This document shows, in pieces, positions 34,556-43,421 of a DNA stretch of 64,000 bases (positions are counted from its first letter, which is position 1; each line of letters opens with the position of its first letter). Both the position numbers and the translations under genes were made by a program. Below the pieces are notes generated by a model. It was not told the origin of the DNA. It did not search any database and was given only the letters and a program-made list of their open reading frames with translations. This DNA is from Pseudomonas sediminis (lineage in GTDB: Bacteria; Pseudomonadota; Gammaproteobacteria; Pseudomonadales; Pseudomonadaceae): NCBI RefSeq assembly GCF_002741105.1, contig NZ_NIQU01000001.1, positions 992,001 to 1,056,000 of the forward strand, read 5' to 3'.

Positions 34556-35352
34556 GGCAACACCTCCAGCATCGCCGAATGGGTAAGCGGCAGCATCCAG
34601 CGCGCCTGCCCGGATTTCAAGCCGCCGCGACTCTGGCGATCGATGACCCAGCCGCGCGCCTCCACCTGCCGCCCCTTGAGTTTCTCCAAGGCACGCACGT
34701 CGAACTCACCCAGCAGTTCCGGCGCCACGCGCAGCACCCGACTGCCATCGAGGTCGATCCAGAGGCCGCCGCGGTTGCGCTGCACACTGGTGACTCGCCC
34801 ACCGAGCAAGGCGAAGCCGCCACCGCGCAACTGGCCAGCCGTCTTAACCTGCTCGTCACGCCACACGCCAAGCCGCTTGCTGCGCGCCTGGCGCTCGGCC
34901 TGCGCCTGGCAGGCCACCAGCGCGCTGTTGGGCGCCACCGCCACCATGAAGCCGAGGCCTTCGCCCAGCAGTTGCGCTTCGAGATTACGCCCCTGGCGGT
35001 TATAGAGATGGGCTAGGGTACGGCCGTAACGATCCTTGCGCTGTGCGCCGTAGAGCAGACCGACACGTCCGTCACCGGCATCGACCAGCGCCTGCAGACG
35101 ACGCTTGGCCTGCACTGCGTAGGGCTCGTCACTGCGGCCCTTGCGGCCCAGCTCCGGCGCGTTGATACCGATCAGGCGAATGCTGCGCCCATCGGCCAGA
35201 CGCACGGTGTCGCCATCAACCACCTGACGCACGGCAACCTGAGGCAGATCTGTGCGCAGCGGACAGAAGGCCTGAGCCAGATCGACGCAAAGCAGAGAAA
35301 TGAAAAAGGCGCCCACCAGGGACGCCTTTTTCAGTATCACGGAGTGGCGCAT
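34552..35352 (-). CDS. Secreted thermonuclease-like (SNase) protein
   Basis: Predicted exported protein of 266 residues. The signal peptide (about 1-28, LVGAFFISLLCVDLAQA) is followed by an SNase domain with DGDTVRL, RLIGINAPE and DRYGRTLAHLY, which supply the calcium and catalytic residues of staphylococcal nuclease. The C-terminal 110 residues form a separate OB-like region of unknown role. It should cleave nucleic acids in the periplasm or outside. It precedes and overlaps the M48 gene. Confidence 0.88.
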   Translation of the reverse strand: MRHSVILKKASLVGAFFISLLCVDLAQAFCPLRTDLPQVAVRQVVDGDTVRLADGRSIRLIGINAPELGRKGRSDEPYAVQAKRRLQALVDAGDGRVGLLYGAQRKDRYGRTLAHLYNRQGRNLEAQLLGEGLGFMVAVAPNSALVACQAQAERQARSKRLGVWRDEQVKTAGQLRGGGFALLGGRVTSVQRNRGGLWIDLDGSRVLRVAPELLGEFDVRALEKLKGRQVEARGWVIDRQSRGGLKSGQARWMLPLTHSAMLEVLP

Positions 35353-35378
35353 GCCAGATTCCGCTTTCGTTCGGTCGC

Positions 35379-35591
35379 TTACTTGGCGCCGAATACGCCG
35401 AAGCGCTGCTTGAAGCGATCGATACGGCCGCCGGTGTCCAGCACTTTCTGCTTACCGGTGTAGAACGGGTGGCACTCGGAGCATACGTCGAGGCTCAGGT
35501 TCTTGCCCAGGGTGGAGCGGGTCTTGATCACGTTACCGCAGGAGCAGGTAGCGTCGATTTCGACGTAGTTCGGATGGATATCGGCTTTCAT
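35379..35591 (-). CDS. rpmE: 50S ribosomal protein L31
   Basis: 70-residue ribosomal protein of the zinc-binding type. Cysteines occur in CSCG and in CSEC, which chelate zinc; under zinc limitation such L31 is often replaced by a Cys-less paralogue encoded elsewhere. The start is ATG 35591 (MKADIHPNY); the longer frame to 35645 is not genuine. A sigma-70 promoter is visible upstream. Confidence 0.97.
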   Translation of the reverse strand: MKADIHPNYVEIDATCSCGNVIKTRSTLGKNLSLDVCSECHPFYTGKQKVLDTGGRIDRFKQRFGVFGAK

Positions 35592-35660
35592 CGTGCTTTC
35601 CTCAGGGTAGTCGTGCCGCCACCCGACCAATGTCAGGCACCGCACAGAAATAGGCCGCGC

Positions 35661-35688
35661 ATCTTACCAGACGCGTGAGTCGATGCAA
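35661..35688 (-). promoter_or_regulatory. Predicted sigma-70 promoter of rpmE
   Basis: On the minus strand TTGCAT (35688-35683), 16 bases and TAAGAT (35666-35661), with a GC-rich discriminator after the -10 as is common for ribosomal genes. Confidence 0.6.
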
Positions 35689-35749
35689 GCCGCGCAAGGC
35701 GCCGGTCGTCGCGTGCTAAGATCGCCGACCTGTCAAAGGAGCTCCTGGC

Positions 35750-37969
35750 TTGCCCGACCTGATCCTGCGCCTTGCCCTGCCCTCGCCGCTGCGCCGCCTG
35801 TTCGACTACCTCGCCCCCGTCGGCGTGTCGCGCAGTGCCTTGCAGCCAGGCGTACGCCTGCGCGTGCCCTTCGGCCGGCGCGAGATGATCGGCGTGCTGG
35901 TTGAGGTCGACAGCCAGAGCGAGGTCCCATTGGGCAAGCTCAAGCCCGCCCTGGAGCTGCTCGACACCCGCCCACCGCTCCCGGCGTCGCTATTCAAGCT
36001 GTGCCTGTGGACAGCGCAGTACTACCAGCACAGCCTCGGCGACACCCTGAGCTGGGCGTTGCCGGTACTGCTGCGTCAGGGCGAGCCAGCCGAAACCCGC
36101 CAGGAGCGTTACTGGCTGGCCAGCAAAGGCGCCAGCGTCGACGACCCACGCCTTGCCCGCGCGCCACGCCAACGCGACGCGCTCAAGGCGCTGGCGCAAC
36201 ACCCTCATGGCGTGGCCCACAGCCTGCTCAGTCAGCTGCAACTCAACCGCGACAGCCTGCAGCTACTGCATGAGAAGGGACTGGTGCGGGTCGAGGTGCG
36301 CCGCACCCAGCCGCATGCCAAGCCCGCACACTGGCTGGCGCAACCGGAACTGCCGCTGAACGCCGAGCAGCGCGCCGCCGTGAATGCCGTGGCCTCGGGC
36401 TGGGATCAGTTCAATGCCTTCCTGCTCGCGGGTGTTACCGGCAGCGGCAAGACCGAGGTCTACCTGCAGTTGATCCACCAGTGCCTGGAGGCCGGCAAGC
36501 AGGCGCTGGTGCTGATCCCCGAGATCAATCTCGGCCCGCAGACCTTCGACCGCTTCGCTCGCCGCTTCAACGCTCGTATCGCCCTGCTGCATTCGGCGGT
36601 GAACGACCGCGAGCGTCTGGACGCCTGGTTGGCGGCGCGCGATGGTGAGGCCGACATCATCATCGGCACCCGCTCGGCCCTGTTCACGCCGATGAAGAAC
36701 CCTGGGCTGATCATCGTCGACGAAGAACACGACGCCTCTTATAAACAGCAGGAAGGCCTGCGCTACCACGCCCGCGACCTGGCTCTGGTACGAGCCCGCC
36801 AGGAAGACGTGCCGATCGTGCTCGGCTCCGCCACGCCCTCACTGGAAAGCCTGCACAACGCCTACAGCGGCCGTTACGCCCTGCTCAAGCTGACCCAGCG
36901 CGCCGGCGGTGCCAGCCAGCCGCGCTTCCTGCGCCTGGACGTAAAGAGCCGGCCGCTGGACTCGGGCATCTCCGGGCCGATGCAGCAGGCCATCGCCCAA
37001 ACCCTGGCGGCTGGTCAGCAGGTGCTGGTGTTTCTCAACCGCCGCGGTTTCGCCCCGACCCTGCTCTGCCACGATTGCGGCTGGCTATCCGAGTGCCCGC
37101 GTTGCGATGCGCGCATCACCGTGCACCAGCGCTATCAGGAACTGCGCTGCCACCACTGTGGCCATGTCGAACGGCAGCCGAGCAACTGCCCGAAATGCCA
37201 GCACGTCGACCTGCGTCCAGTCGGTGCCGGCACCGAACGCGCCGAAGAGCGCCTGGCGGTGCTGTTCCCCGACTACCCGGTGCTGCGCATCGACCGCGAC
37301 AGCACCTCGCGCAAGGGCGCGATGGATCGCCTGTTCGCCACCATAAACAGGGGCGAGCCGTGCATCCTGGTCGGCACGCAGATGCTCGCCAAGGGTCACC
37401 ATTTCCCGCGGGTGACGCTGGTGTCGATCCTCGACGCCGACGGCGGCCTGTTCTCGGCTGACTTTCGCGCCAGCGAGCGCATGGCGCAGTTGATCGTGCA
37501 GGTCGCTGGCCGCGCTGGGCGTGCCGAGGAGCCGGGCAAGGTGATCATCCAGAGCCACCTGGCCGACCACCCGCTGCTGGTGCAATTGACCGAGCAGGGC
37601 TACTTCGCCTTCGCCGAACAGGCCCTGAGCGAACGCCGCAGCGCCGGCCTGCCGCCGTTCTGCCATCTGGCTCTGCTGCGCGCCGAAGCGCACAAGCCCG
37701 GCCAGGCAGAAGGTTTTCTCGATGAGGCCTGCAGTGAGGCCGAGCATTTGCTGGGTGAGCTGGGATTGACCGGCATCGAACTGCTCGGCCCGGTACCCGC
37801 GCCGATGGAGCGCCGCGCCGGCCGCTTCCGCGCGCAACTGCTGGTCCAGGGCAACGCTCGCGCACCGCTGCACCGCCTGCTCAACCACTGGCTGCATGCT
37901 CTTGAGCAAATGCCCAGCGGCCGTGCGGTACGCTGGTCGCTGGACGTAGACCCGATCGATCTGTTCTGA
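35750..37969 (+). CDS. priA: Primosomal replication helicase PriA
   Basis: Superfamily 2 DNA helicase, 739 residues, that reloads the replisome at stalled forks. An N-terminal 3'-DNA-binding domain precedes Walker A GVTGSGKTE (about 228-236) and the DEEH box (VDEEHDASYKQQ). Eight cysteines between CHDCGWLSECPRC and CPKC bind two zinc ions. The start is TTG 35750, with AGGAG eight bases upstream. It is divergent from rpmE. Confidence 0.96.
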   Translation: MPDLILRLALPSPLRRLFDYLAPVGVSRSALQPGVRLRVPFGRREMIGVLVEVDSQSEVPLGKLKPALELLDTRPPLPASLFKLCLWTAQYYQHSLGDTLSWALPVLLRQGEPAETRQERYWLASKGASVDDPRLARAPRQRDALKALAQHPHGVAHSLLSQLQLNRDSLQLLHEKGLVRVEVRRTQPHAKPAHWLAQPELPLNAEQRAAVNAVASGWDQFNAFLLAGVTGSGKTEVYLQLIHQCLEAGKQALVLIPEINLGPQTFDRFARRFNARIALLHSAVNDRERLDAWLAARDGEADIIIGTRSALFTPMKNPGLIIVDEEHDASYKQQEGLRYHARDLALVRARQEDVPIVLGSATPSLESLHNAYSGRYALLKLTQRAGGASQPRFLRLDVKSRPLDSGISGPMQQAIAQTLAAGQQVLVFLNRRGFAPTLLCHDCGWLSECPRCDARITVHQRYQELRCHHCGHVERQPSNCPKCQHVDLRPVGAGTERAEERLAVLFPDYPVLRIDRDSTSRKGAMDRLFATINRGEPCILVGTQMLAKGHHFPRVTLVSILDADGGLFSADFRASERMAQLIVQVAGRAGRAEEPGKVIIQSHLADHPLLVQLTEQGYFAFAEQALSERRSAGLPPFCHLALLRAEAHKPGQAEGFLDEACSEAEHLLGELGLTGIELLGPVPAPMERRAGRFRAQLLVQGNARAPLHRLLNHWLHALEQMPSGRAVRWSLDVDPIDLF

Positions 37970-38074
37970 GGCGACGCGCTGTAACAGGGTGATGCCTGCT
38001 TGTGGCTTGCAGCTTGCCGCTGCTCTTATAATGCGCAGTTTTCGACCAAAGCCCCAAGGCAACCCGAGCCGAAC

Positions 38075-39814
38075 ATGAAAGACAGCATTCGCCACCTGAT
38101 CCAGCAAGCCCTCGACCGTTTGACCGCCGAAGGCGTGCTGCCTTCCGGCCTGACACCGGCCATTCAGGTGGAGAACACCAAGGACAAGAGCCACGGCGAC
38201 TTCGCCAGCAACATCGCCATGATGCTGGCCAAACCGGCCGGCATGAAGCCGCGCGACCTGGCCGAGAAGCTGATCGCTGCCCTGCCGGCCGACGAACAAG
38301 TCACCAAGGTGGAAATCGCCGGCCCGGGCTTTCTCAATTTCTTCCAGAACAGCGATGCCCTGGCCCAGCGCCTGGAAACAGCGCTGGCCGATGCCAAGCT
38401 CGGCGTGCGCAAGAACGGCGCAGCGCAGCGCGTGGTGGTCGACCTGTCTGCGCCCAACCTGGCCAAGGAAATGCACGTTGGCCACCTGCGCTCGACCATC
38501 ATCGGTGACGGTGTGGCGCGCGTGCTGGAGTTCCTCGGTGACGGCGTGATTCGCCAGAACCATGTCGGCGACTGGGGCACCCAGTTCGGCATGCTGCTGG
38601 CCTACATGCAGGAAAACCCGGCGGCCGCCGAAAGCGAGCTGGCCGACCTGGAAGACTTCTACCGCGCCGCCAAAAAGCGCTTCGACGAATCCAGCGAGTT
38701 CGCCGACCGCGCCCGCGAGCTGGTGGTCCAGTTGCAGGCCGGCGACGCCGAGTGCCTGCGCTTGTGGCACCGTTTCAACGACATTTCCCTGTCGCACTGC
38801 CAGGCGCTGTACGACCGCCTCGGCGTCAAGCTGAGCATGGCCGACGTCAAAGGCGAGAGCGCCTACAACGACGACCTGCCGAAAGTGGTTGCCGAGTTGG
38901 CCGCCAAGGGTCTGCTGACCGAAGACAACGGCGCGCAGTGCGTATTCATGGACGAGTTCAAGAATGCCGAAGGCAACCCGCTGCCGCTGATCGTGCAGAA
39001 GGCCGGCGGCGGCTACCTGTATGCCACCACCGACCTTGCCGCCACCCGCTACCGCGCCGGCACGCTCAAGGCCGACCGTGTGCTGTATTTCGTCGACCAG
39101 CGCCAGGCCCTGCACTTCCAGATGGTCTTCGCCTGCGCGCGCCTGGCAGGCTTCGTCCCCGCCAGCATGGAAATGGAACACATGGGCTTCGGCACCATGA
39201 ACGGTCCGGACGGTCGCCCGTTCAAGACCCGCGACGGCGGCACCGTGAAACTGGTGCAACTGCTCGACGAAGCCGAACAGCGCGCCTACAGCCTGGTCAA
39301 GGACAAGAACCCGGACCTCGCCGAAGACGAACTGCGCAAAATTGCACGCGTGGTCGGCATCGCCTCGGTGAAATACGCCGACCTGTCCAAGCACCGCACC
39401 AGCGACTACAGCTTCAACTTCGACCTGATGCTGAGCTTCGAAGGCAATACCGCACCCTACCTGCTGTACGCCTATACCCGCGTGGCCGGTGTGTTCCGCA
39501 AGCTGGGCAAGGGCGTGGACGAGATCGGCGGGCAAATCGCCCTAGTTGCCGATCAGGAGCAAGCCCTGGCCGCCAAGCTGGCACAATTCAACGAGCTGCT
39601 CGGCAACGTCGCCGACAAGGGCACGCCGCACATTCTTTGTGCCTACCTGTATGACCTCGCCGGCCTGTTCTCCAGCTTCTATGAGAATTGCCCGATCCTG
39701 AGCGCCGAGGACGAAGCCACCCGCGACAGCCGTCTGCGTCTGGCCGCCCTCACCGGCCGCACTCTCAAGCAGGGCCTGGAGCTGCTCGGCCTGGAAACCC
39801 TGGAGCGGATGTAA
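38075..39814 (+). CDS. argS: Arginyl-tRNA synthetase
   Basis: Charges tRNA-Arg; 579 residues. The class I HIGH-type motif appears as [12 protein letters not shown], and the C-terminal anticodon-binding domain ends LGLETLERM. The start is ATG 38075 (MKDSIRHL); the in-frame extension to 38000 overlaps the promoter, where TATAAT is seen at 38027-38032. The next gene begins immediately after the stop, so an operon with the SPOR protein is likely. Confidence 0.97.
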   Translation: MKDSIRHLIQQALDRLTAEGVLPSGLTPAIQVENTKDKSHGDFASNIAMMLAKPAGMKPRDLAEKLIAALPADEQVTKVEIAGPGFLNFFQNSDALAQRLETALADAKLGVRKNGAAQRVVVDLSAPNLAKEMHVGHLRSTIIGDGVARVLEFLGDGVIRQNHVGDWGTQFGMLLAYMQENPAAAESELADLEDFYRAAKKRFDESSEFADRARELVVQLQAGDAECLRLWHRFNDISLSHCQALYDRLGVKLSMADVKGESAYNDDLPKVVAELAAKGLLTEDNGAQCVFMDEFKNAEGNPLPLIVQKAGGGYLYATTDLAATRYRAGTLKADRVLYFVDQRQALHFQMVFACARLAGFVPASMEMEHMGFGTMNGPDGRPFKTRDGGTVKLVQLLDEAEQRAYSLVKDKNPDLAEDELRKIARVVGIASVKYADLSKHRTSDYSFNFDLMLSFEGNTAPYLLYAYTRVAGVFRKLGKGVDEIGGQIALVADQEQALAAKLAQFNELLGNVADKGTPHILCAYLYDLAGLFSSFYENCPILSAEDEATRDSRLRLAALTGRTLKQGLELLGLETLERM

Positions 39815-40489
39815 ATGGCAGCGCGCAAGAAGCCGGCACCGAAACGCGGCGCCAGTCGCTATCAAGCCCCAGCGAAGAAACCCGTACCAGGGTGGATCTG
39901 GCTGGCCTGCGGCCTGGTGGTCGGCGGTTTCTTCATGTTTCTGTTCAGCCTCGAACCGGGCCGTGACGAGATCAAGCGCGACAAGGGCGAGCAGGTCCGC
40001 AGTACCAAACCGGAGCCGAAGCCGACGCAACCCGAGCCGTCCAGACCCAAGTACGATTTCTACACCCTGCTGCCGGAGTCGGAAGTGATCCTGCCGCAGG
40101 CACTGGAAGAAACGCCGCCACCCGTGCCCGAACAGAAACCGGTCACCCCGGAAGAAGCCGCGAAGATCGACACCGCTCGCGCCGAAGCTGCGCTCAACGG
40201 CCAGGTGCCGCCGCCTGCGCCGCCGGTACTGGCCAGCGCGCCCGTCACCACGCAGTTCTTCCTCCAGGCTGGCTCGTTCCGCAAGCGTGATGATGCCGAC
40301 ACTGTGCGCGCGCAGATCATCCTGCTCGGCCAGAACGTACGCGTGGAAACTGGCAAGGTGCGCGACGAGACCTGGCACCGGGTTCTAGTCGGCCCCTTCG
40401 CCAGTCGCGAGCAACTCGCGGCCGCGCAGAAGACCCTCGCTGGCAACGGCTACAGCAATCTGCTGTTACAGCAGCGCCAGGTCCGCTGA
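39815..40489 (+). CDS. FtsN-like SPOR-domain cell division protein
   Basis: Bitopic protein of 224 residues: basic cytoplasmic N-terminus (AARKKPAPKRG), one transmembrane helix (WIWLACGLVVGGFFMFLF, about 28-45), a Pro/Glu-rich periplasmic linker and a C-terminal SPOR domain (about 145-220, FFLQAGSFRKRDDADTVRA). The context argS-SPOR-hslV is that of ftsN in gamma-proteobacteria, so a role in activating septal peptidoglycan synthesis is likely. No spacing separates it from argS. Confidence 0.9.
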   Translation: MAARKKPAPKRGASRYQAPAKKPVPGWIWLACGLVVGGFFMFLFSLEPGRDEIKRDKGEQVRSTKPEPKPTQPEPSRPKYDFYTLLPESEVILPQALEETPPPVPEQKPVTPEEAAKIDTARAEAALNGQVPPPAPPVLASAPVTTQFFLQAGSFRKRDDADTVRAQIILLGQNVRVETGKVRDETWHRVLVGPFASREQLAAAQKTLAGNGYSNLLLQQRQVR

Positions 40490-40496
40490 TCGTCCG

Positions 40497-40638
40497 ACAG
40501 GCCGTTGAAAAACGTAGGCGAGGCAGGCTGGCCGAGGCAAAAACAGCCGAAAAAGCGCAGCTTACGCGTTGTAAATGAGCATTTTGAGGCTGTTTTTAAC
40601 GACGGCAAGACAACGCAGGTAGTTTTTCAACAGCCTGT
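40497..40638. mobile_element. MITE-like element with terminal inverted repeats
   Basis: The ends ACAGGCCGTTGAAAAACGTA and, on the other strand, ACAGGCTGTTGAAAAACTAC are nearly identical over 20 bases. A subterminal pair AAAAACAGCC / GGCTGTTTTT lies inside. The 142-base unit has no coding capacity and no clear target duplication. It starts 8 bases after the SPOR gene. I believe related copies are scattered in Pseudomonas genomes, but this needs a search. Confidence 0.7.
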
Positions 40639-40652
40639 TGAGCCCGCCGCCG

Positions 40653-40681
40653 GTTGAAAATCTGCGGCGGGCACCCCATCT
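40653..40681 (+). promoter_or_regulatory. Sigma-32 (heat-shock) promoter of hslVU
   Basis: TTGAAA (40654-40659), a 14-base spacer and CCCCATCT (40674-40681) closely match the RpoH consensus. The spacer forms the right arm of a nine-base hairpin, GCCCGCCGC / GCGGCGGGC (40642-40650 with 40664-40672). The hslV TTG lies 47 bases downstream of the -10. Confidence 0.75.
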
Positions 40682-40727
40682 GAGTTTCCATCCGGGCAAG
40701 TTCGCCCCGCAGCGTGGAGATTCACCC

Positions 40728-41258
40728 TTGACCACCATCGTTTCAGTGCGCCGCCACGGCAAGGTCGTGATGGCTGGCGACGGCCAGGTTTCCCTCGGCA
40801 ACACCGTCATGAAGGGCAACGCCAAGAAGGTGCGCCGCCTCTACCACGGCCAGGTACTGGCCGGCTTCGCCGGTGCCACCGCCGACGCCTTTACCCTGTT
40901 CGAGCGCTTCGAAGGCCAGCTCGAGAAACATCAAGGCCACCTAGTACGCGCCGCCGTCGAGCTGGCCAAGGACTGGCGTACGGACCGTAGCCTGAGCCGC
41001 CTGGAAGCCATGCTGGCCGTAGCCAACAAGGATGCCTCCCTGATCATCACCGGCAACGGCGACGTGGTCGAACCCGAGGAAGGCCTGATCGCCATGGGCT
41101 CCGGCGGCAACTTCGCTCAGGCCGCCGCGCGCGCCTTGCTGATGAAGACCGACCTGTCGGCCCTTGAGGTAGCGCAGACCGCACTCGGCATCGCCGGCGA
41201 CATCTGCGTGTTCACCAACCATCATCAGACCATCGAGGAACTGGACGCTGCCGAGTAG
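40728..41258 (+). CDS. hslV: ATP-dependent protease subunit HslV
   Basis: Proteasome-like peptidase of 176 residues that forms dodecamers capped by HslU. After removal of the initiator, Thr2 (TTIVSVRR) is the catalytic nucleophile; Lys and Gly motifs of the family ([20 protein letters not shown]) follow. The start is TTG 40728, with GGAG eight bases upstream, which places Thr at position 2; the longer ATG frame from 40638 cannot give a functional N-terminus. A heat-shock promoter precedes it. Confidence 0.96.
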   Translation: MTTIVSVRRHGKVVMAGDGQVSLGNTVMKGNAKKVRRLYHGQVLAGFAGATADAFTLFERFEGQLEKHQGHLVRAAVELAKDWRTDRSLSRLEAMLAVANKDASLIITGNGDVVEPEEGLIAMGSGGNFAQAAARALLMKTDLSALEVAQTALGIAGDICVFTNHHQTIEELDAAE

Positions 41259-41333
41259 CGTCCACTGCCTCAGAACCTGTTCCCGATGCCGACGAACAGG
41301 CGCTCACAGTTTCCCGATAGCGAGCCAGATTCC

Positions 41334-42674
41334 ATGTCCATGACGCCCCGCGAGATCGTCCACGAACTCAACCGCCACATCATCGGCCAGGACGACGCCA
41401 AGCGCGCCGTCGCCATCGCCCTGCGCAATCGCTGGCGGCGCATGCAGCTGCCGGCCGAACTGCGCCAGGAAGTGACGCCGAAGAACATCCTGATGATCGG
41501 CCCAACCGGTGTCGGCAAGACCGAAATCGCCCGTCGCCTGGCCAAGCTGGCCAACGCGCCGTTCCTCAAGGTCGAGGCGACCAAGTTCACCGAAGTCGGC
41601 TACGTCGGCCGCGACGTCGAGTCGATCATCCGCGACCTGGCCGATGCCGCCGTGAAGATGCTGCGCGAACAGGAGATCACCAAGGTTCGTCACCGTGCCG
41701 AAGATGCCGCCGAAGAGCGCATCCTCGACGCGCTGCTGCCACCTGCACGCCAGGGTTTCGGTGATGAGCCTGCGCGCAGCGAGGATTCCAATACCCGTCA
41801 GCTGTTCCGCAAGCGCCTGCGCGAAGGTCAGTTGAACGACAAGGAAATCGATATCGAAGTGGCCGACTCACCCATGGGCGTCGAGATCATGACCCCGCCG
41901 GGCATGGAGGAGATGACCAACCAGCTGCAGAACCTGTTCTCCAGCATGGGCAAGGGCAAGAAGAAGAGCCGCAAGCTCAAGGTCGCCGATGCCCTCAAGC
42001 TGGTACGCGACGAGGAGGCCGCGCGCCTGGTCAACGAGGAAGAACTCAAGGCCCGCGCACTGGAAGCCGTCGAGCAACACGGCATCGTCTTCATCGACGA
42101 GATCGACAAGGTGGCCAAGCGCGGCAACACCGGCGGCGCCGATGTTTCTCGCGAGGGTGTGCAGCGCGACCTGCTGCCGCTGATCGAGGGCTGCACGGTC
42201 AACACCAAGCTGGGCATGGTCAAGACCGACCATATCCTGTTCATCGCCTCGGGCGCTTTCCACCTGAGCAAGCCGAGCGACCTGGTGCCCGAGCTGCAAG
42301 GCCGACTGCCGATTCGCGTCGAGCTCAAGGCGCTGAGCCCGCAGGACTTCGAGCGCATCCTCAGCGAGCCGCACGCTTCGCTTACCGAGCAGTACAGTGC
42401 GCTGCTGCAAACCGAGGGTTTGAGCATCGAATTCGCCGAAGACGGCATCAAGCGCCTGGCGGAGATCGCCTGGCAGGTCAACGAGAAAACCGAGAACATC
42501 GGTGCCCGTCGCCTGCACACCCTGCTCGAACGCCTGTTGGAGGAAGTCTCCTTCAGTGCCGGTGATCTGGCTGGCCAGCAGAACGGCGAACCGATTCGCA
42601 TCGACGCAACCTACGTCAACGGCCACCTCGGTGAGCTGGCGCAGGACGAAGACCTGTCGCGCTATATCCTGTAA
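41334..42674 (+). CDS. hslU: ATP-dependent protease ATPase subunit HslU
   Basis: AAA+ unfoldase of 446 residues feeding HslV. Walker [10 protein letters not shown], Walker [11 protein letters not shown], the pore loop region and the C-terminal [14 protein letters not shown], whose tail inserts into HslV, are all intact. The start is ATG 41334 ([12 protein letters not shown]), the usual N-terminus; the ribosome site is weak. It lies 75 bases after hslV in one operon. Confidence 0.97.
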   Translation: MSMTPREIVHELNRHIIGQDDAKRAVAIALRNRWRRMQLPAELRQEVTPKNILMIGPTGVGKTEIARRLAKLANAPFLKVEATKFTEVGYVGRDVESIIRDLADAAVKMLREQEITKVRHRAEDAAEERILDALLPPARQGFGDEPARSEDSNTRQLFRKRLREGQLNDKEIDIEVADSPMGVEIMTPPGMEEMTNQLQNLFSSMGKGKKKSRKLKVADALKLVRDEEAARLVNEEELKARALEAVEQHGIVFIDEIDKVAKRGNTGGADVSREGVQRDLLPLIEGCTVNTKLGMVKTDHILFIASGAFHLSKPSDLVPELQGRLPIRVELKALSPQDFERILSEPHASLTEQYSALLQTEGLSIEFAEDGIKRLAEIAWQVNEKTENIGARRLHTLLERLLEEVSFSAGDLAGQQNGEPIRIDATYVNGHLGELAQDEDLSRYIL

Positions 42675-42679
42675 GCCCC

Positions 42680-42735
42680 GTAGCCCGGATGCAGTCCGGG
42701 GCCCCTGAAAAGCCCCCGGATTGCATCCGGGCTAC
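42680..42735. repeat. Inverted repeat GTAGCCCGGATGCA family, copy 1
   Basis: GTAGCCCGGATGCAGTCCGGG and its complement at 42716-42735 enclose a short loop, giving a long hairpin just after hslU. The same unit recurs at 59196-59255. It may act as a terminator and looks like a REP/short intergenic element. Confidence 0.8.
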
Positions 42736-42753
42736 CGATAGCGGAAATCAGCC

Positions 42754-43125
42754 ATGCCCATCCCCAGCGCGATCAAACTGCACAAGGCCTCGAAAACCCT
42801 GGAGCTGCGTTATGGTGAGCAGAGCTATCGGCTCAGTGCCGAGTTTCTGCGCGTGCATTCGCCCTCGGCCGAAGTGCAGGGGCATGGCAAGCCGATCCTG
42901 CAGACCGGCAAACTCAACGTCGGTCTCGAGCGCATCGAACCGGCTGGCAACTACGCACTGAAACTGTGCTTCGACGATGGCCACGACAGCGGCCTGTTCA
43001 CCTGGGAATACCTGTACGAACTGGCCACACGCCAGGACGCGCTGTGGAGCGACTACCTGGCCGAACTCAGCGCTGCTGGAAAATCTCGCGACCCCAGCGA
43101 GTCGGTCGTCCGCCTGATGCTCTGA
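42754..43125 (+). CDS. DUF971 family protein
   Basis: Protein of 123 residues with the DUF971 fold, also seen as the N-terminal domain of gamma-butyrobetaine hydroxylase. Recognisable parts are LELRYGEQSYRLSAEFLRVHSPSAEV and FTWEYLYELA. In some proteins the fold has a metal site or is tied to iron-sulfur assembly, but no function is established here. It lies between hslU and phaC1 in this genus. The ribosome site CGGAA precedes ATG 42754. Confidence 0.85.
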   Translation: MPIPSAIKLHKASKTLELRYGEQSYRLSAEFLRVHSPSAEVQGHGKPILQTGKLNVGLERIEPAGNYALKLCFDDGHDSGLFTWEYLYELATRQDALWSDYLAELSAAGKSRDPSESVVRLML

Positions 43126-43187
43126 GCGGCTGCAAAAGCCTCGACGCAGAGCGCTCGCGCCCATCACATAGAGTCACGTTAGCGACA

Positions 43188-43207
43188 GTTAGAGCGCGTT
43201 TTCTAAT
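43188..43207. promoter_or_regulatory. Predicted PhaD operator upstream of phaC1
   Basis: GTTAGA, eight bases, TCTAAT: inverted half-sites in the 6-8-6 arrangement that I recall for PhaD sites of P. putida. A related site lies before phaI at 50225-50244. Confidence 0.6.
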
Positions 43208-43275
43208 CTATCGCGGCATACTCCTGCCCCACTGACCAGCTTGCTTAACTTCAAAAACTCGGGTAACCAAGGAAC

Positions 43276-43290
43276 TGGCAGGTTCCCTGC
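43276..43290 (+). promoter_or_regulatory. Sigma-54-like promoter of phaC1
   Basis: TGGCAGGTTCCCTGC has GG and GC in -24/-12 register. A start near 43302 would give a leader of about 120 bases. A -24/-12 element before phaC1 has been proposed in other pseudomonads. Confidence 0.6.
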
Positions 43291-43421
43291 ATTTGGCTGT
43301 GCCGGATGCAACGAAAGATGCGGACTCGATCCGCCCCCGGTTAACCCGAGCAGTACCAGGCCCTGTGTCGCCGCGCGCCCCCACAGGCCGGTATTCGTCT
43401 CAGGACAATGGAGCGTCGTAG

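Noticed and set aside
33470..35005. Long plus-strand frame opposite the M48 and nuclease genes
   Set aside because: Shadow of minus-strand genes that have clear motifs (HEVGH, DGDTVRL).
37085..39535. Open frame of about 816 codons on the minus strand across priA and argS
   Set aside because: Same codon-bias shadow; it spans the gap between two well-supported genes and shows no recognisable motif.
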